Source of the DNA: UBA6522 sp965221035
Lineage (GTDB): Bacteria > Pseudomonadota > Gammaproteobacteria > Steroidobacterales > Rariloculaceae
Direction: 5' to 3'
Assembly (NCBI GenBank): GCA_965221035.1
Contig: OZ244860.1
Coordinates: 620,001 to 684,000 of the forward strand
DNA: 64,000 bases
In this document: positions 8,054-16,503 of the stretch, piece after piece
Layout of the letters: every line of letters starts with the position of its first letter
How positions within the stretch are numbered: the stretch's first letter is position 1
Program-made: the position numbers and the translations under genes
Notes under the pieces: model-generated
Seen by the model: the letters and a program-made list of their open reading frames with translations, nothing else
The model's database searches: none
Told to the model about the DNA's origin: nothing

Positions 8054-9508
8054 GTGAGACAAGGCATTCTAACGGCAGTGGTGGCATACGAACTGCTGAC
8101 AATCGTATTGGTGGGTATCTGGGTGGCTCGCATCCAGTCACACCGCGAGGGCCAGGAAAGCAACACGTTTACTCACGCTGGTCACGGCCTGCCAATGCCG
8201 GCCGTCGCGCTAACCCTGGCACTGACTGTTTTGGGCGCCGTACACGTTATCGGCGTTTTCGAGATGACCTGGGGACTGGGTGCGCCGGTTCTCTGGTTTG
8301 CCTATGCGCACGTCATAATGCTAAGCATTATCACTCTTGCGACCGGCCGGTGGGTTCGGCGACTCAAGATATCAACAGTACCGCAGTTCCTGGAGTCGGC
8401 GTATGGACTCGAGACTCGCTTGTTGGTTAGTTGCGCAATGATCGGTGTGATCTTCGGCATCATCACCCTGGAGGCACAGGGGCTTGGCGTTCTGTTCTAC
8501 ACGATGACCGAATGGCCCATCCATATAGGCGGAATAGTCGGTGGTGTATTGGGCCTCATGTACGTTTTGCTAGCGGGAATGCGTGAAATCAGTTTTCTCA
8601 ATGTCATCAACGCGGTTATCATGTATATCGCACTAATCCTGGCAGTGGTTTTCATTGGGTTCGCTCTACCCGGCGACGGCTACAACACGGTAGCGGAGAT
8701 CCATCGTGCTGCCGAGAATGGCCCGTCTCTTTCTCCGATAGGCGACGTTGGAGTTATTGTTGGTTTTGGTTTGCCTGTTATCCTGGCGATTGCAATCAGC
8801 CAGTCGGTAAGCCAGATGACGCTGCAGACCGCAATGTCGGCAAAGTCCGAAAAGACACTGAGGCATTCGATGTGGATTGCTGCACCGGTGAATGGGATGT
8901 TTGCTGTTTTCGCGGTAATTCTCGCCCTGGCGGCAATGTCCATGCCGGAGTTCGCTGACCGAGGACCTAAGGTCGCTACCACAGACATGCTGGTCGAACT
9001 GCTGCCGCCCTGGTTATCTGCGCTACTGCTGGCCGCGTTTGTCGGTGTTATCCTGTCAACTTTTGCAATGACGGCGCTCGCATCGTCCACTCTGTTTGCG
9101 ACTGACATTTACAAGCGCCTGTTTAATCGGAATGCAGATGAGCATGACGTTACCCGGGTTACGCGAATCGGAATCATCGTGTTTGGTGTATTGGCCATGG
9201 GCATATCCGTATTCATGCCGCCAATCCTGAACGGTGTCGCCTGGTTGCTTGCATGGATGACGCCTGTGTTCTGGGTGTTGGTCTATGGACTATTCTGGAA
9301 GAGAAATCAGAACGTCGTAGTTGCGGGGCTTCTTGCCGCCTGGACTCTCAATTCGCTGTGGTCATATACGAGCATCTCCGTATGGGTCGGACTTGGAGGA
9401 GTGCACAATGCCTATGTCACGTTCATTTCCGGATTCGTTGTAATGACGCTCGGTATTCTTGTATTCGGTGGTAAACCGGGCATTATGAAACAAAGGAAAG
9501 CCACCTAG
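8054..9508 (+). CDS. Sodium:solute symporter (SSS) family transporter
   Basis: This 484-residue inner-membrane protein has about 13 hydrophobic helices. The pattern GRWVRRLKISTVPQFLE after helix 2 is the SSS-family region where substrate-transport proteins carry their conserved R..TVPEFL motif. Later helices include VILAIAISQSVSQMTLQTAMSAK. The start is a GTG at 8054. It follows the SDR gene by 35 nt and is followed by two tiny membrane proteins 14 nt downstream. It likely moves the substrate delivered by the TonB receptor across the inner membrane with Na+. Confidence 0.85.
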   Translation: MRQGILTAVVAYELLTIVLVGIWVARIQSHREGQESNTFTHAGHGLPMPAVALTLALTVLGAVHVIGVFEMTWGLGAPVLWFAYAHVIMLSIITLATGRWVRRLKISTVPQFLESAYGLETRLLVSCAMIGVIFGIITLEAQGLGVLFYTMTEWPIHIGGIVGGVLGLMYVLLAGMREISFLNVINAVIMYIALILAVVFIGFALPGDGYNTVAEIHRAAENGPSLSPIGDVGVIVGFGLPVILAIAISQSVSQMTLQTAMSAKSEKTLRHSMWIAAPVNGMFAVFAVILALAAMSMPEFADRGPKVATTDMLVELLPPWLSALLLAAFVGVILSTFAMTALASSTLFATDIYKRLFNRNADEHDVTRVTRIGIIVFGVLAMGISVFMPPILNGVAWLLAWMTPVFWVLVYGLFWKRNQNVVVAGLLAAWTLNSLWSYTSISVWVGLGGVHNAYVTFISGFVVMTLGILVFGGKPGIMKQRKAT

Positions 9509-9522
9509 CTGGGAACAAGCAT

Positions 9523-9642
9523 ATGGCTTTGGAAATTATCTTCAAGAGCTTCAGCGTTATCGTTGTGATTATGCTCGTTGCGCAAACTCTGTACTGGTTG
9601 CTGGGCAGCGATGCGGAATCTGCCGAGGGAGAAGATAGATGA
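9523..9642 (+). CDS. Small single-span membrane protein, 39 aa, downstream of symporter
   Basis: The ATG at 9523 opens a 39-residue frame with one hydrophobic helix (SVIVVIMLVAQTLYWLL, residues 11-27) and an acidic, soluble C-terminal tail ending GEDR. It begins 14 nt after the symporter stop, and its own stop overlaps the next start (ATGA at 9639-9642), so it is well embedded in the operon. I do not recognise the family. By analogy with small partners of other secondary transporters, it may be an accessory subunit of the symporter; this is inference. Confidence 0.55.
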   Translation: MALEIIFKSFSVIVVIMLVAQTLYWLLGSDAESAEGEDR

Positions 9643-9776
9643 GTGACGCGCTCAAGGAGCTGCTTTGGATGGCCGGTTGTACAAGTGTTATGGCCGCGGT
9701 GGGACTGGTTGCCATCGTTGGCTATATTCGTTTGCGACAGTCGGCAAGAGACAATCCAACATCTGTAACAGACTGA
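9639..9776 (+). CDS. Small single-span membrane protein, 45 aa, second in pair
   Basis: The ATG at 9639 overlaps the TGA of the preceding 39-residue frame. The product has a short N-terminal segment, one hydrophobic helix (about residues 10-30, ending VGLVAIVGYI) and a basic-then-polar tail beginning RLRQSARD. No recognised family. Overlapping starts, consistent charge distribution (positive residues just after the helix) and position at the end of the TonB receptor-SDR-symporter operon argue that it is real. Confidence 0.5.
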   Translation: MSDALKELLWMAGCTSVMAAVGLVAIVGYIRLRQSARDNPTSVTD

Positions 9777-9830
9777 CCTGTGGTATTGGGCGCTCCCGCA
9801 GAAGCCTCACGCTTAAGTCACCCGCACGCC

Positions 9831-10817
9831 TCACCCAACGTTGTTCAGGATAGACATCGCCGTCTCCGAGAAGATCGAAGCCTTGTCCGAGTCGCCGGCT
9901 TCCATTTCCCGTATGGAACTTACGGCGCGGTCGACCGAACCGAGGAAGTGCGGGTAGTCGCTGCCCATGACCATGTGGTCGGCGCCGACCATGTCCCGCA
10001 GCATCCGCAGGGTATGCTTGCTGAAGGTGACCGTGTCGTAGTAGAGCCGCTTCAGGTAGACGCTCGGCAGTTCATCAATGTTCTCGCGGCACTCCGGAAA
10101 ATCGCGGTAGCCATTGTCCAACCGCTCCATCAGCCACGGAATCGTGCCACCGGCGTGCCCGATGATCCATCGTATGTTCGGCAACTCCCGAAGCATGCCG
10201 GAATAGCAGAGCTTCGCCACCGCCAGGGTGGTATCTCCGGGAAATCCCACAATGGGGCCCAGGCAGTACTCGGCGAAGGGCTCGGGATCGGCCGGCAGGA
10301 TCGGGTGAATGAAGATGCAGGCTTCGCGCCGGTTCGCTTCCTCGAAGAACGGTAGAAACCGCGGGTCCGTCAGAGGGGCTCCAGCCAGATTGCTCTGCAG
10401 AATGACGCCATTGAGCTTGAGTACGTCCAGCGCGCGTTCCAGTTCCCCGAGCGCGGCATCGGGATGATCCATGGGAATTGATGCAAATCCCTTGAAACGG
10501 TCTGGATATGCAGCGATCAGATCGGCATATGCGTCGTTCAGTCGAGCTGCGACCTCCGGCTGGTGCGCCGCGTCGGTGAAGTAGACATTGGGCGTCGACA
10601 CGGAGACGACCTGGACATCGATCCCCACGCGGTCCATGTCCTCGATGCGCAGCTTCGGATCGGTCATGGGCGGGGTGATGCTGAAAAACCGGGTTCCCCG
10701 GTACTTCATCAGGCGATTGCCCGCCATCCCCTTGTCAAACGAGAAGTCCGTACCCAGGTCCCGGATCATGTCGAAGTAGTCGGGCGGGTAGTAGTGGGTA
10801 TGCAGGTCGAGTTTCAT
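9831..10817 (-). CDS. Amidohydrolase-2 family protein (ACMSD-like metal-dependent hydrolase/decarboxylase)
   Basis: This 328-residue TIM-barrel protein has the metal-binding HTH motif at residues 6-8 (DLHTHYYP), then IHP, GHAGG and GSDYPH, all family positions of amidohydrolase-2 enzymes such as 2-amino-3-carboxymuconate semialdehyde, gamma-resorcylate and 5-carboxyvanillate decarboxylases. I placed the start at ATG 10817 because the metal motif belongs a few residues from the N-terminus; the frame stays open to 10943 but adds only an unstructured leader. It is convergent to the symporter operon. It may act on an aromatic acid or ring-cleavage product; the substrate is not determined. Confidence 0.82.
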   Translation of the reverse strand: MKLDLHTHYYPPDYFDMIRDLGTDFSFDKGMAGNRLMKYRGTRFFSITPPMTDPKLRIEDMDRVGIDVQVVSVSTPNVYFTDAAHQPEVAARLNDAYADLIAAYPDRFKGFASIPMDHPDAALGELERALDVLKLNGVILQSNLAGAPLTDPRFLPFFEEANRREACIFIHPILPADPEPFAEYCLGPIVGFPGDTTLAVAKLCYSGMLRELPNIRWIIGHAGGTIPWLMERLDNGYRDFPECRENIDELPSVYLKRLYYDTVTFSKHTLRMLRDMVGADHMVMGSDYPHFLGSVDRAVSSIREMEAGDSDKASIFSETAMSILNNVG

Positions 10818-10950
10818 CGCGAAATCCGTTCCCTTGCCAGGCGCTGTGTGGCGCGTCATCCTGCCCTTGACTGTGTTCGCCGTCAATCCGGTCGGTTTGG
10901 TGCCTCCAGGCACCAGACCGCGCAGTGGACCGATGATGCACACACATCAA

Positions 10951-10979
10951 TTGACATCATGATGCATTAAGTCTAGCGT
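10951..10979 (+). promoter_or_regulatory. Candidate sigma70 promoter for the peptidase-like gene
   Basis: TTGACA at 10951-10956 is a perfect -35 box. A weak -10 (TAGCGT, 10974-10979) follows at 17-nt spacing, 28 nt before the ATG at 11007. The -35 overlaps a CATCATGATG palindrome. Confidence 0.35.
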
Positions 10980-11006
10980 CACCGCGGTTCTCACCATACC
11001 AATTCC

Positions 11007-12500
11007 ATGTGGAAAGCAATTCGAGCCGTAAAGGCTCTATCCTGCGCCCTGACGCTCTTACCAGCCCTCGCAACGCTTGCGGTGGCGCAGCAAACCGTGC
11101 CGGACACCGGGCTGGACGAGTCGACCTGTCTGCTCGAGGTACCCGGGATTTCCAGACGCCACGCACATTGCGCGACGCTGGCCGTCCCGCTGGATCCCGC
11201 TTCGGCCGAAGGGGACCTGTTCGATCTCTTCGTTGCGCGAATCCCTTCGCGGGTCGCGAATGCCCTGCCCGATCCCCTGCTACTGATCACCGGCGGTCCG
11301 GGACAGAGCACCGTCGACTTCTACATGCAGTACCGGGGCGTGTTCGCGCCCGTACGGCGCAACCGCGACCTGATTCTCGTCGATCAGCGCGGCACCGGGC
11401 GGTCGGCGGACGGGTTTCAATGCGAAACGCCCGCCGATCTCGATTTTCAGATCACCCGGCAGGAAGGCCTGGTCGAAAGTCTCACGGCCGACTGCCTGGC
11501 GGAACTGGAACACGATCCCGCGTTCTTCACCACGTCCGTCGCCGTACAGGACCTGGAGGCCGTGAGGCGGGCGCTGGGCGTCGAGCAGTGGAACATTTAC
11601 GGCGTGTCCTACGGCACCCGTGTGGCCCAACATTACCTGCGACGCTTCCCGGAGCGCGTCCGCTCGATCATCCTGGACGGCGTGGTTCCGACGACGCTGG
11701 AGCTGGGGCCCGACATGGCGGCCAACGCGCAGGCCACGCTCGACGTGTTGTTCGAGCGCTGCGCCGAAAACGAGGCATGCGCCACACGGTTCGGCGATCT
11801 CGCCTCGGTGTTCGCCGACCTGATGGCCCGGATTGAGGAGTCGCCGGTCTCTGTCACGACGAGGGATGCGGCAACAGGCGAGACCAAAGAAACGCTGGTC
11901 ACCGAGGAATACCTGATGGGCGTCACGCGCCTGTTCAGCTATTCCGACACCACCGCCGCGCTTCTGCCGTTGATCATCCACGAGGCCGCGAACGGTCGGT
12001 TCGAGATGCTGCTCGCGCAGGCCGAGATGATCACCAGGAACGTTGAACGGGAGATCAGCTTCCCGATGCACAACTCGGTGATCTGCAGCGAGGACTACCC
12101 TTTCGAATCGGTCGGGAGTCCCGGCGCGCCTGCTGATGGCTACCTGGGCACATCCATCGTCGATGCATTGACCGCCATCTGCGGACTCTGGCCCCAAGGC
12201 ATCGTCGACACCGATTTCAAGAACCCGCTGGCCAGCGCCCACCCCGTCCTGCTGTTGTCCGGCGAGAACGACCCGGCGACGCCTTCCCGATACGCTGAAA
12301 ACGCCATCGCCGACGGATTCAGCAACGCGCTTCACGTGATCGGTCCCGGAAAGGGACACGGCATGGCGCCCATCGGCTGCGTTCCGGAGTTGATGGGGGA
12401 ATTCATCGACGCGGCATCGACGGAAGGGCTGGATGCGGATTGCGTCGACAGCCTGATTCCCATGCCGATCTTTCTCAGCGCCGCCGGCCCGGGTCCCTGA
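11007..12500 (+). CDS. Secreted alpha/beta-hydrolase, tripeptidyl aminopeptidase/proline iminopeptidase type
   Basis: This 497-residue protein has a signal peptide (residues 1-28, ending AVAQQ) and an alpha/beta-hydrolase fold. Visible elements are the oxyanion-hole segment ITGGPGQS, LVDQRGTGRS, the nucleophile elbow GVSYGTR (Ser201), a late Asp in LLLSGENDPATP and His in GKGHG. The C-terminal piece resembles the TAP-like domain of secreted aminopeptidases. It probably cleaves N-terminal residues from small peptides in the periplasm. It is followed 32 nt later by the ABC transporter pair, but a functional link is not evident. Confidence 0.85.
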   Translation: MWKAIRAVKALSCALTLLPALATLAVAQQTVPDTGLDESTCLLEVPGISRRHAHCATLAVPLDPASAEGDLFDLFVARIPSRVANALPDPLLLITGGPGQSTVDFYMQYRGVFAPVRRNRDLILVDQRGTGRSADGFQCETPADLDFQITRQEGLVESLTADCLAELEHDPAFFTTSVAVQDLEAVRRALGVEQWNIYGVSYGTRVAQHYLRRFPERVRSIILDGVVPTTLELGPDMAANAQATLDVLFERCAENEACATRFGDLASVFADLMARIEESPVSVTTRDAATGETKETLVTEEYLMGVTRLFSYSDTTAALLPLIIHEAANGRFEMLLAQAEMITRNVEREISFPMHNSVICSEDYPFESVGSPGAPADGYLGTSIVDALTAICGLWPQGIVDTDFKNPLASAHPVLLLSGENDPATPSRYAENAIADGFSNALHVIGPGKGHGMAPIGCVPELMGEFIDAASTEGLDADCVDSLIPMPIFLSAAGPGP

Positions 12501-12532
12501 TCCGAATTGGCGCCGAACGGTTCGAGATTGCG

Positions 12533-13258
12533 GTGATCGAAGTCCATTCGCTAAGCAAGTCATTTGGCGGGTTTGCGGCCTTGTCGGATGTCAGTTTTCG
12601 CGCCCGCGACGGCGTGATCACCGGGCTGCTGGGTCCCAACGGCGCCGGAAAGTCCACCTGCCTGCGGATTCTCTCCACCATACTGCGACCCAGTCGCGGC
12701 ACCGCAAGCGTTGGCGGCATCGATGTCTCGGACGATCCCCTGGCCGTCCGTCGGATGATCGGCACCCTGCCCCACGGCGCGGGCCTGTATCCCCATCTCA
12801 CGGCGGTGGAAAACATCCGCTACTACGGTCTGCTGTGCGGCGTAGAGCGCACGACGCTCTCGAAACGGATCGACCGGCTCGTCCGGCGGCTCGACCTCGG
12901 AGACATCGCCAACCGCAAGGCCGACGGATTCTCGCAGGGCGAGCGGACCAAGGTGGCACTTGCCCGCGCCCTGGTGCACGAACCGCCCCACCTGCTGCTC
13001 GACGAGCCGGCCAACGGACTCGACGTGATGGCCGTTCGCCAGCTTCGCTCATGGTTGCGGGAACTCGCCCGGGACGGCCACTGCATCCTGCTGTCCAGCC
13101 ACGTCATGCAGGAAGTCGCGGCCCTGGCCGACGACCTGGTGATCATCGCCCACGGCAGGGTGGCGGCATCGGGAACGCCGGAGGAATTGGCGAACCGGTT
13201 CGGAAACCGGGATCTGGAGGAGATCTTCGTCTCCGCGGTGGGGGACGAGCCATCGTGA
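12533..13258 (+). CDS. ABC transporter ATP-binding protein (NatA/CcmA type)
   Basis: This 241-residue ATPase has Walker A GPNGAGKST (near residue 37), the signature segment SQGERTKVALARAL, Walker B LLLDEPANGLD and the switch His in SSHVMQE. The GTG at 12533 is chosen because the family starts with a strand of this form (IEVHSLSKSF); the frame upstream is unstructured and runs into the preceding gene. Its TGA overlaps the ATG of the permease, making a two-gene exporter resembling NatAB. Confidence 0.88.
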   Translation: MIEVHSLSKSFGGFAALSDVSFRARDGVITGLLGPNGAGKSTCLRILSTILRPSRGTASVGGIDVSDDPLAVRRMIGTLPHGAGLYPHLTAVENIRYYGLLCGVERTTLSKRIDRLVRRLDLGDIANRKADGFSQGERTKVALARALVHEPPHLLLDEPANGLDVMAVRQLRSWLRELARDGHCILLSSHVMQEVAALADDLVIIAHGRVAASGTPEELANRFGNRDLEEIFVSAVGDEPS

Positions 13259-14442
13259 TGTCGGCGATTCTCACCGTCTGCCGCAAGGAGATCCTAGACA
13301 CGTCGCGGGACCGGCGCACGCTCCTGACGGCGACCCTGCTCGGCCCGCTGCTGGGACCGATCTTTTTCGTGTTCATCTTCAACATCTCCATTAACCGGGC
13401 CACCTCCTCGGCCGGGGGGGAGATCGAAGTGCCGATCATCGGCGCCGAACACGCCGAGAACCTGGTCGCATTTCTTGCCAGCCGGGGCATCGTCGAGATC
13501 GAGGAGCACGGTATAACGAGCATAAACGCCGGCATTCGTGCGGTCCGCGACGGCGACCGGCAAGTCATCGTCGCGGTGGATGATTCCTTCGGCGACGACC
13601 TGGCAAATGAGTCCGGCGCCCATGTTTCCATCATCTATGACGATTCGGACACGACCTCGAACCAGCGCGTCGCGCGGGTCCGCGGGGCGATCAACGCCTA
13701 CTCTCAGCAGATCGGAACCCTGCGGTTGCTGGCCCGGGGGGTCAACCCCTCGCTGGCGCGCCCGTTGATCGTCGACAGCTTCGATGTCTCCACCGCGGAC
13801 GAACGCTCCTCCATGATCCTCGGCATGCTGACCTATTTCCTGCTGTTCGCGACGCTGATGGGCGGACTGCACGTGGCCACCGACACCACCGCCGGCGAAC
13901 GCGAACGCAAGTCGCTCGAGCCGCTCCTGGCGACGCCCGTTTCGCGTTCGAGCCTGATACTGGGGAAGATGTGCGCAACGACCGCCTACATGCTGCTGTC
14001 GCTTGCGTTGACGCTGGCCTGCTTCACGGTGGCGATACCCTACCTGTCCATCGACGACCTCGGCATGAGCACATCCTTCGGTCCCGCAACGGCGTTGTCC
14101 GCCTTGCTCGTGCTGGTGCCGTTCGCGCCGCTCGGCGCCGTGTTGATGACCTCCGTGGCATCCTTCACGAGGAGCTACAAGGAAGCCCAGAGCTACCTGG
14201 GTTTCGTCATCCTCGTTCCGACGCTGCCGCTGATCCTGGCATCGATTCTGAACGTCGAGCCGTCAATGGCACTCATGGCGGTTCCGAGCCTGAGCCAGCA
14301 TCTGCTCATCACCAACCTGATCCGGGCGGAACCCATCGAGGTGCCCATGCTGGCCGTGTCCGTGGCAACCACGCTCCTACTGGGCGTGCTGCTGGCGCTC
14401 GTCGCCGTCCGCCTCTACCAACGGGAGCGCATTCTCGGCTGA
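13258..14442 (+). CDS. ABC-2 type transporter permease (NatB-like)
   Basis: This 394-residue membrane protein begins MSAILTVCRKEILDTSRDRRT, the cytosolic elbow typical of NatB permeases. One helix (residues 24-42) is followed by a periplasmic domain of about 130 residues, then five C-terminal helices. The motif ERERKSLEPLLATPVSR is the conserved cytosolic loop of this family. The start overlaps the ATPase stop. Export of Na+ or of a toxic small molecule is the family role; the actual substrate is unknown. Its 3' end overlaps the convergent small NfeD-like gene by 66 nt. Confidence 0.85.
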   Translation: MSAILTVCRKEILDTSRDRRTLLTATLLGPLLGPIFFVFIFNISINRATSSAGGEIEVPIIGAEHAENLVAFLASRGIVEIEEHGITSINAGIRAVRDGDRQVIVAVDDSFGDDLANESGAHVSIIYDDSDTTSNQRVARVRGAINAYSQQIGTLRLLARGVNPSLARPLIVDSFDVSTADERSSMILGMLTYFLLFATLMGGLHVATDTTAGERERKSLEPLLATPVSRSSLILGKMCATTAYMLLSLALTLACFTVAIPYLSIDDLGMSTSFGPATALSALLVLVPFAPLGAVLMTSVASFTRSYKEAQSYLGFVILVPTLPLILASILNVEPSMALMAVPSLSQHLLITNLIRAEPIEVPMLAVSVATTLLLGVLLALVAVRLYQRERILG

Positions 14443-14748
14443 GGTGGGTTCCACTTCCAGCACCAATCCGCTGACCGCGGTCACGCGGACCGATGCGCCC
14501 GGAGGCAACTCCGCTCCCGCCGCGGGTGTCGCGCTCCAGCGCTCGCCCTCGATCCGTACGCGAAGACGCGCGCCGCTGTTTTCCAGCACGGTGCCGAGCT
14601 TGCCCAGCATCGGGGCGTCGGTGGGCGGCGTATCGCCGAGGTCGGTGCCGGTTGAGCCGCCGGCGTAATCCGTGACCAGTTCCCGCGCGACGAATGCCAG
14701 GATGGCGAGCACCACCAGCGTGAGCAACAGGCCGCTGAGGAGTTCCAC
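14377..14748 (-). CDS. Small NfeD-like membrane protein with C-terminal OB domain
   Basis: This 123-residue protein has one N-terminal hydrophobic helix (residues 3-23) and a small beta-domain (residues 48-105) with the NfeD C-terminal pattern GKLGTV, RVRIEGERWSA, LPPGASVRVTAVSGLVLEVEP. These domains partner with SPFH/stomatin-type proteins. A slipin gene exists in this window, but 28 kb away beside another nfeD. The start is a GTG at 14748. The 3' end overlaps the convergent ABC permease gene by 66 nt, which is unusual. Confidence 0.6.
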   Translation of the reverse strand: MELLSGLLLTLVVLAILAFVARELVTDYAGGSTGTDLGDTPPTDAPMLGKLGTVLENSGARLRVRIEGERWSATPAAGAELPPGASVRVTAVSGLVLEVEPTSAENALPLVEADGDERQQHAQ

Positions 14749-14754
14749 GACCCC

Positions 14755-15777
14755 TCAAAGCCCCCAGGCTCGCCTGGAGACCTCCGGGTCGCAGTCGATG
14801 CCGATCAACTCAAGCTCCGGCATGTAGACCCATTCCGCCGTTCCGCTGAAGGGCTCGGCCAGGTACTCGGGATCTTCCACCCGGAAATCGATCAACAGGC
14901 GCGAGCGGTCCTCGTTCAGGCGAAACCGCTCGTATACGCGACGCTGCGTCCCGGCGGGCGAACCGTCGATCAGCGACGATCGGTGCGCCTCCAGCAGGGC
15001 CGTCTCCACGTGCAGTTCGCCGTCCACCCAGCGGCCGACCGAATACCCCTGGTTGGTCAATTCGCCGTTTTCGGGAAGCGCGCGCCCATCCGTATGGATG
15101 GTCCTCACCGTGTTGTAGAGTTCGCCGGTGATGATGACGCGGTCATCGAGCACCTCGATCTCGTTGAGATACGGCACCGCCAGGAACGCCGGCGAGGGGT
15201 ATGCGATGCAATGGCCCGCCGGGCTCTCGGTGGCGATGTCATAGGACGCCTGGAGTTCGGCGCCACGCTCGTTCAACCTCCTGACGGTGTCACGCAATTC
15301 CCAGATGTGGGCATTCGTGGACAGCGGCGTGGCCCACACGCCGGCGATCCCGTCGGCCCTGAAACCGGTGCCCAGGTCGCTGGTGGTGCCGGCGAACGAG
15401 GACCGGGCGGACCAGACCGAACCGTCATCCTTGGAGAGCGACCGCAGCCGGGCGTGGGTACGGCTGGTGTCGTGGACCGGATTGATGCGCGCCACCACGG
15501 GATCTCCCGGCCGCAGCGTGTCAGCACTCCAGCCGCTGCGCGTGAGGATGGGGGTGGCGTCCGTCTCGATTTCCCATTCCACGAGCGCACCCGCGGCGTT
15601 CAATGCCTCGACATGGATGTAGACGTGGGGATTGCCCCAGCGGAACCGGCTGACGGTGCCCTCCACGGCCAGCAGCACGTCGGTATTGAAGACCGATCCG
15701 CTGTGGTGTGCCGCGGCCGGGACGCCCGTCGCCAGCATGGCGATGACGAATATCGGCGTGAAACGGCTCTTGATCAT
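14755..15777 (-). CDS. Secreted DUF6152-like protein
   Basis: This 340-residue protein has a signal peptide (residues 1-25, ending AAAHH) and an N-terminal domain with the pattern AHHSGSVFNTD, VEGTVSRFRWGNPHVYI and WEIETD, which matches the DUF6152 family of periplasmic proteins. The C-terminal 200 residues are less conserved. The ATG at 15777 lies 8 nt downstream of the 3' end of a tRNA-Gly gene, so it may be transcribed from the tRNA promoter. Function unknown; family members are common next to secreted hydrolases and TonB receptors in environmental proteobacteria. Confidence 0.65.
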   Translation of the reverse strand: MIKSRFTPIFVIAMLATGVPAAAHHSGSVFNTDVLLAVEGTVSRFRWGNPHVYIHVEALNAAGALVEWEIETDATPILTRSGWSADTLRPGDPVVARINPVHDTSRTHARLRSLSKDDGSVWSARSSFAGTTSDLGTGFRADGIAGVWATPLSTNAHIWELRDTVRRLNERGAELQASYDIATESPAGHCIAYPSPAFLAVPYLNEIEVLDDRVIITGELYNTVRTIHTDGRALPENGELTNQGYSVGRWVDGELHVETALLEAHRSSLIDGSPAGTQRRVYERFRLNEDRSRLLIDFRVEDPEYLAEPFSGTAEWVYMPELELIGIDCDPEVSRRAWGL

Positions 15778-15784
15778 GGAAAGT

Positions 15785-15860
15785 TGGAGCGGGTGAACGG
15801 GCTTGAACCGTCGACCTGCACGTTGGCAACGTGCCGCTCTACCAACTGAGCTACACCCGC
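15785..15860 (-). tRNA. tRNA-Gly (anticodon GCC)
   Basis: The minus-strand sequence folds into a full cloverleaf: acceptor GCGGGTG/CACCCGC, D arm GCTC-AGTTGGTA-GAGC, anticodon stem GCACG/CGTGC with loop TTGCCAA (anticodon GCC), a 5-nt variable loop and T arm GACGG-TTCAAGC-CCGTT. The CCA end is encoded (15785-15787). All invariant positions checked are present. Confidence 0.96.
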
Positions 15861-15876
15861 GCATGGACAGGCTCCT

Positions 15877-15882
15877 ATTGTA
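15877..15882 (-). promoter_or_regulatory. Candidate -10 box of tRNA-Gly promoter
   Basis: Read on the minus strand this is TACAAT, ending 16 nt before the mature 5' end of the tRNA. A weak -35 may lie near 15899-15905. Confidence 0.4.
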
Positions 15883-15965
15883 AAACAGTACGGCCAGACA
15901 TTGCATCCGGACTTCCGGGGCATTGCGCCAAGTGCCGCGATGCGTCTGGCGGCGACACGCAAATG

Positions 15966-16388
15966 TTACCGCGCGTCCAGCAGTTCGGCCCGGAACGCTT
16001 CCACCGCGACCAGGGGTTCCTGCCGGTAGCGGCCGACTTCCTCGGCGGTGTAGGGGTCGAAGTCCGCGGGCATGTCTTCAGCGCTGAAGCGGTAGAGCAT
16101 CCAGTTCATGAGTTCCGCCAGTTCATCGTCGGGAATGATGGACAGGGCCACGCCCGGCACGCGCACCAGGAATTCCCGGCCGCCTTCCACCGTCAGGAAC
16201 CTGCCGGCACCCACCAGGGGAGGAATCTTGCCCGGAGTTTCCCGACCGTCGGCCAGATGGCAGCCTTGACAGTGCAGGATGTAATTGAATTCCGCCGGCG
16301 CCGCGGTTCCCGACTCCGCCATGGTCAACCCCAACGCAAGTGCAGACACCGCGAGCGGGGTCCGGAAGATGCCCGTGGCCCGGTCCAT
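15966..16388 (-). CDS. Small c-type cytochrome, last gene of amine dehydrogenase operon
   Basis: This is a roughly 140-residue secreted monohaem cytochrome. The haem-binding CQGCH follows the signal peptide (hydrophobic PLAVSALALGL), and a candidate distal Met is in LMNWMLYRF. The start is uncertain. The frame is open up to 16535, inside mauA, but residues before the ATG at 16388 are repetitive (GMDRA twice), so 16388 is the most sensible start because it gives a normal signal peptide; 16424 and 16442 are alternatives. In methylamine dehydrogenase operons this position usually holds amicyanin, so this cytochrome may be the direct electron acceptor. Confidence 0.75.
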   Translation of the reverse strand: MDRATGIFRTPLAVSALALGLTMAESGTAAPAEFNYILHCQGCHLADGRETPGKIPPLVGAGRFLTVEGGREFLVRVPGVALSIIPDDELAELMNWMLYRFSAEDMPADFDPYTAEEVGRYRQEPLVAVEAFRAELLDAR

Positions 16389-16503
16389 CCCCGCTATCCG
16401 AGCGATTCTCGCGGCCCGGTCCATCCCTGCTGTCCGGACCATCCCCGCGCCCCAGCCGAACAACACGCGACCATCGATCGAAAAAACACTCGCCCCGGTT
16501 CGC

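Noticed and set aside
15785..15860. tRNA-Gly as attachment site for a genomic island
   Set aside because: No integrase is nearby, no repeated tRNA 3' end was noticed, and the neighbours (DUF6152, amine dehydrogenase operon) have ordinary base composition.
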